Assembly: GCA_934254815.1 (NCBI GenBank)
Contig: CAKQME010000024.1
Location: 1 to 11,121, forward strand
Length of the DNA: 11,121 bases
DNA from: an uncultured Clostridia bacterium
GTDB taxonomy: Bacteria > Bacillota > Clostridia > Christensenellales > Borkfalkiaceae
Direction: 5' to 3'
In this document: piece by piece, positions 7,269 to 11,121 of the stretch
Layout: every line of letters begins with the position of its first letter
How positions within the stretch are numbered: position 1 is the stretch's first letter
Program-made: the position numbers and the translations under genes
Notes under the pieces: generated by a model
What the model saw: only the letters and a program-made list of their open reading frames with translations
Told to the model about the DNA's origin: nothing
Databases searched by the model: none

Positions 7269-7624
7269 TTGAAAGTCGGTTTCCGACTTGTCCGCCGCTG
7301 CGGGAAATCGAAACTTATGGACGCTTTTATTTCTTACGTTCAGAAACAATCCTCAAACGATAACGTTATTCGTATAAAATTAAACCTGAAAGAATTTGAA
7401 TCTCTTAAAATCGGAGATAATCTATACAAATATATCGACGCTCGTTACACGGCGGAAAAACAAAATTTTTGTTTATTGACGAGGTGCAACTCTGCGACGG
7501 ATTCGAAACGACGGGCAGTATGGCAGGTTATTATTTGTACAACGATTCTGCCGATTCGAGAAAATATCTGTCAAACTTTAAGCGGAACGATAACCACAAC
7601 GGTTTATACTCATTATTCCGATGA
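7269..7624 (+). pseudogene. Decayed AAA (AAA_14/DUF4143-type) ATPase fragment
   Basis: This is a remnant of the common bacterial ATP-binding protein with a DUF4143 tail. A Walker A-like VRRCGKSKLMDAFISYV is followed by KLNLKEFESL and LYKYIDARYTAEKQN, all typical of the family. The first Gly of the P-loop is replaced by Leu. The frame then breaks at the T run 7466-7470. Adding one T gives EKQNFLFIDEVQLCDGFE, the expected Walker B block, so a single base was lost there. After GFE the family sequence is not continued and the corrected frame stops at 7622-7624. The N-terminal arm that normally precedes the P-loop is not visible upstream. No ribosome binding site supports the TTG at 7269. The gene is dead and lacks most of its C-terminal half. 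Confidence 0.72.
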
Positions 7625-7893
7625 ATTCCAACTAAAAGAAGCCGAAAAGGTAAATTATGCCGGTCAAGGATAATACGAACCGTGGTCTGACGATGCGTTT
7701 TTGCAAGGTTTGTATTATTTTTGTCCGGCATAGATAAAATTTTCCCCAACAGGAAAGCACAATAAAAAAAATACGAAAACAACTTTATCAGTAAAAACAA
7801 TTAGAAACGAGTTCAAAAAGCAAAAATTCACTCCGAAAACTTTCCCCAAAAATTTCCCCATTTTGGGGAAGATTCAGCCGTTTACGGCGTTTA
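7625..7893. other. Degenerate intergenic stretch with TTCCCCA repeats
   Basis: No intact gene is seen. On the plus strand one frame reads DEFQLKEAEKVNYAGQG, then TAA (7671-7673), then YEPWSDDAFLQGLYYFCPA to TAG (7731-7733), which may be a relic of an unrecognised gene. Beyond this, TTTCCCCA occurs at 7741-7748, 7841-7848 and 7853-7860, with an inverted copy at 7861-7870. The stretch separates the ATPase remnant from the recombinase fragment. Confidence 0.4.
7842..7870. repeat. Inverted repeat TTCCCCAAAA / TTTTGGGGAA
   Basis: A perfect 10-bp inverted repeat (7842-7851 and 7861-7870) with a 9-nt spacer that itself holds another TTCCCCA. It lies about 25 nt beyond the stop of the recombinase fragment. 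It could be a terminator-like hairpin or part of an old recombinase attachment site; the sequence does not decide. Confidence 0.55.
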
Positions 7894-9132
7894 TTAAAAA
7901 CGTCGTAAAAAGTAAAAAATCTCAGGTTTTTCCTGAGATATTGGTGGCTGCGCAGGAATTGATATAGACGAACTAAAATCAGTTATAAAAGCAGACTTTT
8001 TTTCGTCTGCTTCGGATATAATCTCTCGCGTATTCTTTTTGGTTATACTATACGGCTTTAAATCGTCGTCGAATCTGTAAGTTATTATAACTTTATCTTT
8101 ACACAAAACTATTTCCCGTATAAACGAATTTATTAATAATTTCCTGCTTCGCGCGTCTTTCACCTCGCTTTTTATCATCAATTTCAAATAAGCCTTGATT
8201 TTATCTATAGTTAAAGTAACGTAAGTCCTTCTCTTTTCCTGGTCTATATCGAAATCATATTGAGATATTTGCGTTTCGAGTTCCTTTAATCGCATTTTTG
8301 TTTGTTCGGTAATTATGCCCTGTTCTATCGCGGCAATCAAGTTTTGCGACGCTTTTATCGCAGCGCCTCGTTTACTTTCAAGACTCTTTAAAACCGCGTC
8401 GTTTCTATTCGCCTCTTCGTGAACTTTATACACCGACTTCGCTATTTTTGTAACAACTTCGTCGCTTGACAATAATTGCAACGTCGTGTTTACAACCAAA
8501 TCTTCGAGTAATTCCTTATTTACCGAGGACATATCGCACAAGGCTTTTTTACGCCGTCTTGCAAGGCAGGCGTAATATTGATACCTTACGCCGGTACAAC
8601 TCGTTCCGCTTTCTCCCACCATAAGGCTTCCGCATTCGCCGCACACAAGTTTTCCCGTAAGCAGAAACTCGTACACGTTTTTCTTCGTCGCGGGTGCGTG
8701 CATATTTTGTTTGTGTATTTCCTGAACTTTTTCCCACGTTTCGTCATCTATAATTCGCGGGAAAATATTATCATATACAACCCCGTAATGAGTTACTTTA
8801 CCGATATATTTACTGTTGGTTATTATTTTGTACGCTTTTGACTTATCCAGATATTTACCCGACTTCATTCTGAAACCGCGTTCTTTAAGTTCGCTTATTA
8901 TAGAAACAATCGTATAGCCCTGCGCAGTTTTGGTAAATAACTCTTTCACCACTTCGCTTTCGATAGGATTTATTACGTTTTTCTTATCAACTACGTCATA
9001 ACCGAACGTAACGAAACCACCCGTGTTGTTTCCTTTGCGATAACTTTCTTTTAAACCTCTATGCACCTTTTGCGATAGTTCAGCCGAATAATATTGATTC
9101 ATTCCTTCAAATAAGCCAAATGGACATAAAAC
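7894..9132 (-). pseudogene. Large serine recombinase lacking its catalytic domain
   Basis: Open frame equivalent to the C-terminal three quarters of a large serine recombinase. From the ATG at 9102 there are 402 residues. MNQYYSAELSQKVHRGLKES corresponds to the linker helix after the resolvase domain. Residues about 20-135 are the recombinase DNA-binding domain. Cysteines 154, 157, 179 and 189 are the zinc ribbon. Residues about 225-300 are coiled coil. The serine catalytic domain (about 140 residues) is missing. The frame stays open 10 codons above the ATG (with C-P-F-G-L-F-E-G) to a stop at 9133-9135, so homology runs past the ATG and that ATG is internal, not a start; the GAAGG next to it is only 1 nt away. 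It cannot catalyse strand exchange, although a DNA-binding fragment could be made. It appears to be broken by insertion of the element carrying the next recombinase. Confidence 0.82.
7914..7939 (-). terminator. Intrinsic terminator inside the end of the recombinase fragment
   Basis: On the minus strand ATCTCAGG, an AAAAA loop and CCTGAGAT are followed by a T run. The stem is a perfect 8 bp (7919-7926 and 7932-7939). It overlaps the last codons of the open frame, encoding the atypical tail QEKPEIFYF. The original stop codon may have lain upstream of it. Confidence 0.7.
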
Positions 9133-9152
9133 TTATTTTCAAGGGTATTTTG
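9121..9152. other. Probable left end (attachment junction) of the intact recombinase's element
   Basis: This is the interval between the stop of the intact recombinase and the point where the broken recombinase's homology starts (C-P-F-G at about 9115-9126). Recombinases of the TnpX/TndX group often end close to an element terminus and cross over at a GA dinucleotide; GA dinucleotides occur on the minus strand here, but the exact site cannot be chosen without the other end. Confidence 0.45.
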
Positions 9153-10778
9153 TTACGGCGTAAGGACGGAATCGATATCTATTTTGTAATAAATATGGAT
9201 TTCCTGCGGTTTGTTCGTAACCGATTCTTTGCCGCCGATAACAAGGTGGTCGAATAACGCCAAGCACATTTCACGAGTTAAAGTAGGCGAATTGAAATAG
9301 GTTTTCAACCTGCGAATAAACTCGTCCACATCCGTTTTTGCCTGCGTTACTTCTTCAAGCCCTTGTGAAAGAACGGCAATTTTTTCTTTCAATTCCGTTT
9401 GTTCGGCGGTGTACTTTTTAATCAGTTTCACGCACACGGTTTCGGGAATCTTGCCGGATACTTTTTCTTCAAACGCCGCCTCAATCAGTTTATCAAGGTC
9501 GTTTAAGCGTTTTGCGGCGCGTTTCAGGTCTTTCTTCACGTCGGCTTGGTTTTTGTCTGCAAGCGAGGATTGCCGCTGTAAATATCGCTGTTTGAATTCC
9601 GCTTCGTGCCCTATAATCATCTCGGCTTTCGCGGCGACGTCGTTTTTGACGAGTTGTTCTAAAACAGGTACGGTAATGAAATGGCTGAAACATGCAGACG
9701 AACCCATACGCGACTTTGTGCCGCAGTTGAAGTTGAAATACGGGATATCTTTCGGCATATTCCAACCGAGCCTCATTTTCGCTCCGCAGTCCGCACAGAA
9801 CATCAATCCCGACAGCGGATGCATAAAACCTCGTTGCGTATGCTTTCCGTGTCCCACGGCTTTTTCGACTTCCTTAACTTTATCCCAGAGTTCTCTTGAG
9901 ATAATGGCTTCGTGCGCGTTTTCGATAATGATCCATTCTTCTTCGGGGCGACGGTGCCACTTGTGGTTTTTGTATGAAATTGTAGTAGATTTGTGCTGGA
10001 CTAAATTGCCGATATACGCTTGATTCGATAAAAGCGTTCTTAAAACTGAGGTGTGCCACAAATGAGACGGATTCCTTACGCCGTTTATACCCGTCGTAGA
10101 TATTCTGTAATCGTTGGGGGTTAAAACCTTTTCAACATTCAGAACGTCGGCAATTTTTCTTGGCGTCAAACCGCTTGCGCGCATTTCGAAGATGCGCTTT
10201 ACGACAGGCGCGGTTTCTTCGTTTACCTGCAAAGTGCGTTTTTCATCCGTTCCGATGACGTAACCGTAAGGCGGGTGGGACATTCCGTTTTTGCCTTCTT
10301 TGGCGTTTTTGATACGCACGGCGCGCAGTTTCTTGCTCGTCGTTGCCGCCCACCATTCGTTGAATATGTTGGTAATCGGCATCATATCCATAGCGGGAGT
10401 GTCTTTATTCTCCGTATCGATATTGTCCGATAACGCCACAAAACGTATGCCGAATGTGGGAAAAACGTAATCGAGATACTGTCCGACCATAATGTAATTT
10501 CTTCCGAATCGGCTCATATCTTTTACGAGTATCGTATTGATAACGCCTTGTTTCGCGTCGTCGAGCAACCGTTTTACGCCCGGTCGCTCGAAGGTGGTGC
10601 CCGAAATTCCGTCATCAACGTAAGTATCGTAAAGAGTCCAGCCTTGCTCGGCTATGTAGTCCGAAAGAATTGCCTTTTGGTTTTCGATAGAGAGCGATTC
10701 GCCGGCGCGTTCGTCGTCGCGGGATAAACGCACGTACATTCCGACAATATAGTCTTTGTTGTTTTGCTTTGATTGCAT
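9153..10778 (-). CDS. Large serine recombinase, TnpX/TndX-like (intact)
   Basis: A 541-residue site-specific recombinase for integration and excision of a mobile element. The catalytic resolvase domain (about 10-150) has Y15-V-R17-L-S19, with S19 the expected nucleophile, GISGTTFERPG around R66, and D87-M-S-R-F-G-R93. The recombinase DNA-binding domain covers about 165-300 (PPYGY, TPRKIADVLN, LWHTSVLRTLLSNQAYIG). The zinc ribbon is C328-A-D-C331, C352 and C363. A coiled coil (about 395-490) leads to a DUF4368-like C-terminus. The start is the ATG at 10778: AAAGGAG (10786-10792) lies 7 nt upstream, while the longer TTG frame from 10817 would begin upstream of this site and has none of its own. 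It ends about 20 bp from the broken recombinase, which suggests that an element end lies in that gap. The tandem TnpW-like gene supports a Tn4451/Tn5397-type element extending to the right. Confidence 0.93.
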   Translation of the reverse strand: MQSKQNNKDYIVGMYVRLSRDDERAGESLSIENQKAILSDYIAEQGWTLYDTYVDDGISGTTFERPGVKRLLDDAKQGVINTILVKDMSRFGRNYIMVGQYLDYVFPTFGIRFVALSDNIDTENKDTPAMDMMPITNIFNEWWAATTSKKLRAVRIKNAKEGKNGMSHPPYGYVIGTDEKRTLQVNEETAPVVKRIFEMRASGLTPRKIADVLNVEKVLTPNDYRISTTGINGVRNPSHLWHTSVLRTLLSNQAYIGNLVQHKSTTISYKNHKWHRRPEEEWIIIENAHEAIISRELWDKVKEVEKAVGHGKHTQRGFMHPLSGLMFCADCGAKMRLGWNMPKDIPYFNFNCGTKSRMGSSACFSHFITVPVLEQLVKNDVAAKAEMIIGHEAEFKQRYLQRQSSLADKNQADVKKDLKRAAKRLNDLDKLIEAAFEEKVSGKIPETVCVKLIKKYTAEQTELKEKIAVLSQGLEEVTQAKTDVDEFIRRLKTYFNSPTLTREMCLALFDHLVIGGKESVTNKPQEIHIYYKIDIDSVLTP

Positions 10779-10800
10779 TCTTTTACTCCTTTGAATCAAA

Positions 10801-10860
10801 GCAGCCTGAAATTTCAACGTAGCATGATTATACCATATTACGCCGAAAATTTCAAGCTGC
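10801..10860. repeat. Inverted repeats flanking the recombinase promoter
   Basis: GCAGCCTGAAATTT (10801-10814) and AAATTTCAAGCTGC (10847-10860) are inverted copies with 13 of 14 positions matching, 32 nt apart. One arm covers the -35 box and the other the start of the leader. The inner arm also contains the perfect palindrome TGAAATTTCA (10807-10816). Candidate operator for autoregulation, or recombinase binding site. Confidence 0.65.
10827..10855 (-). promoter_or_regulatory. Promoter of the intact serine recombinase
   Basis: On the minus strand TTGAAA (10850-10855), a 17-nt spacer and TATAAT (10827-10832), with TGG immediately before the -10 giving an extended -10 as well. The ATG at 10778 is about 48 nt downstream of the -10. 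The promoter lies between the TnpW-like gene and the recombinase, so the recombinase need not depend on upstream transcription. Confidence 0.87.
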
Positions 10861-10870
10861 CGTATATGCG

Positions 10871-11059
10871 TCAGCGGATGGAATTTTTCATTTCCGTAAG
10901 TACTTGCCGAAAAGCGAGGTCTCCGAACACCTCTCTGAAATCCTTTTTGCCTATGTAATGGCTTACGACAACGTATTTTTTACCGCCGATAATTTCGGTA
11001 TGAGTAGTGGTGGGCGCGCCGTTTCTCTCATCGTTTAATTGTGTTGCTGCTTTGTTCGT
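10871..11059 (-). pseudogene. TnpW-like small transposon protein with ACG in the start position
   Basis: A 62-codon frame ending in TGA at 10871-10873. The core TEIIGGKKYVVVSHYIGKKD followed by F-R-E-V-F-G-D-L and a final helix ending L-T-E-M-K-N-S-I-R fits the small TnpW-type proteins carried next to serine recombinases in Tn4451-like elements. Their role is unclear. A strong GGAGG (11067-11071) lies 7 nt before codon ACG (11057-11059), where an ATG would be expected; one T-to-C change would explain it. No ATG, GTG or TTG occurs between the preceding in-frame stop and the conserved core. Either the start was lost or initiation occurs at ACG. It lies directly upstream of the recombinase promoter on the same strand. 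The family call is moderate because the protein is short. Confidence 0.6.
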
Positions 11060-11077
11060 AAATTTTCCTCCGTATCG

Positions 11078-11104
11078 TTATTCGTTGAATTTTGTATTTT
11101 TCAT
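11078..11104 (-). other. Eight-codon ORF upstream of the TnpW-like gene
   Basis: ATG (11102-11104) encodes MKNTKFNE and stops at TAA (11078-11080). It has its own AAAAGGAG (11114-11121) 9 nt upstream. It is in the same frame as the TnpW-like sequence and ends just before that gene's GGAGG. It could be a leader peptide, or the true start of a longer protein broken by the TAA. Confidence 0.4.
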
Positions 11105-11121
11105 TTTTTATGGCTCCTTTT

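Noticed and set aside
7531..7800. An 89-codon minus-strand open frame
   Set aside because: It lies across decayed DNA, has no RBS, and resembles no family; it is more likely chance in A/T-rich sequence.
7025..7893. tRNA, CRISPR or small RNA in the gene-poor middle
   Set aside because: No cloverleaf, no regularly spaced repeats and no recognised RNA motif were seen; the TTCCCCA copies are too few and irregular.
9100..9102. ATG at 9102 as a genuine start of a 402-residue recombinase
   Set aside because: It falls in a conserved internal segment, the homology continues upstream, and the GAAGG is only 1 nt away, so it is an internal methionine of a truncated gene.
9409..10023. A 204-codon plus-strand open frame opposite the intact recombinase
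   Set aside because: It is an antisense shadow: the minus strand there encodes the zinc ribbon and coiled coil of the recombinase, and the plus-strand product is Ser/Phe/Cys-rich with no recognisable domain or RBS.
10779..10817. TTG at 10817 as the recombinase start
   Set aside because: It lies upstream of the AAAGGAG and has no RBS of its own; ATG at 10778 is well placed.

Overview
The window looks like chromosome of an uncultured, low-to-moderate GC, Clostridia-type Firmicute. The signs are strong AGGAG-type ribosome binding sites, textbook sigma-A promoters, GC-hairpin/U-tract terminators, a CxCG-module lipoprotein, and TnpX/TndX-type serine recombinases with a TnpW-like partner. The exact lineage is an inference and cannot be fixed from the sequence alone.

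Left part (1-6681), metabolic genes. A plus-strand run holds the last 32 codons of a probable GH3 beta-N-acetylhexosaminidase, an AraC-family regulator (121-891) and a CehA/McbA-type PHP metallohydrolase (894-2156). The spacing is 21 and 2 nt, so this is probably one operon. It ends at a perfect 20-bp bidirectional terminator (2158-2202). Converging from the other side is a two-gene minus-strand operon. A lipoprotein purple-acid-phosphatase-like metallophosphoesterase (4065-5744) comes first, then a GH127/DUF1680 beta-L-arabinofuranosidase-like enzyme (2219-4048). It is driven by a near-consensus promoter (5784-5812) with an inverted repeat abutting the -35. Next is a minus-strand HisJ-type histidinol-phosphatase (5902-6681) with its own terminator. 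Its TGnTATAAT -10 element lies so close to the ATG that the mRNA should be leaderless. The enzymes suggest carbohydrate and phosphoester turnover, with three separate metal-dependent phosphoesterase-type proteins around the glycosidase. The shared pathway is not evident.

Middle part (6689-7893), a gene graveyard. It holds the amino-terminal stub of a DUF2130-family zinc-ribbon protein with an intact ribosome binding site but a lost body. It also holds a decayed AAA/DUF4143 ATPase whose Walker B reading frame is restored by adding one T. Both probably record old insertions and deletions.

Right part (7894-11121), mobile DNA. A large serine recombinase fragment without its catalytic domain (7894-9132) is followed, after only about 20 bp, by an intact 541-aa large serine recombinase (9153-10778). 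The intact gene has a strong promoter flanked by 14-bp inverted repeats and a TnpW-like small gene just upstream. The simplest reading is that the intact recombinase sits at the left end of an element that inserted into the older recombinase gene and extends beyond the right edge. I see no RNA genes, CRISPR arrays or clear defence system. Nothing here is convincingly a new system; the most useful leads are the nested recombinase junction, the leaderless hisJ, the TnpW-like gene with ACG in the start position, and two promoter-associated inverted repeats.
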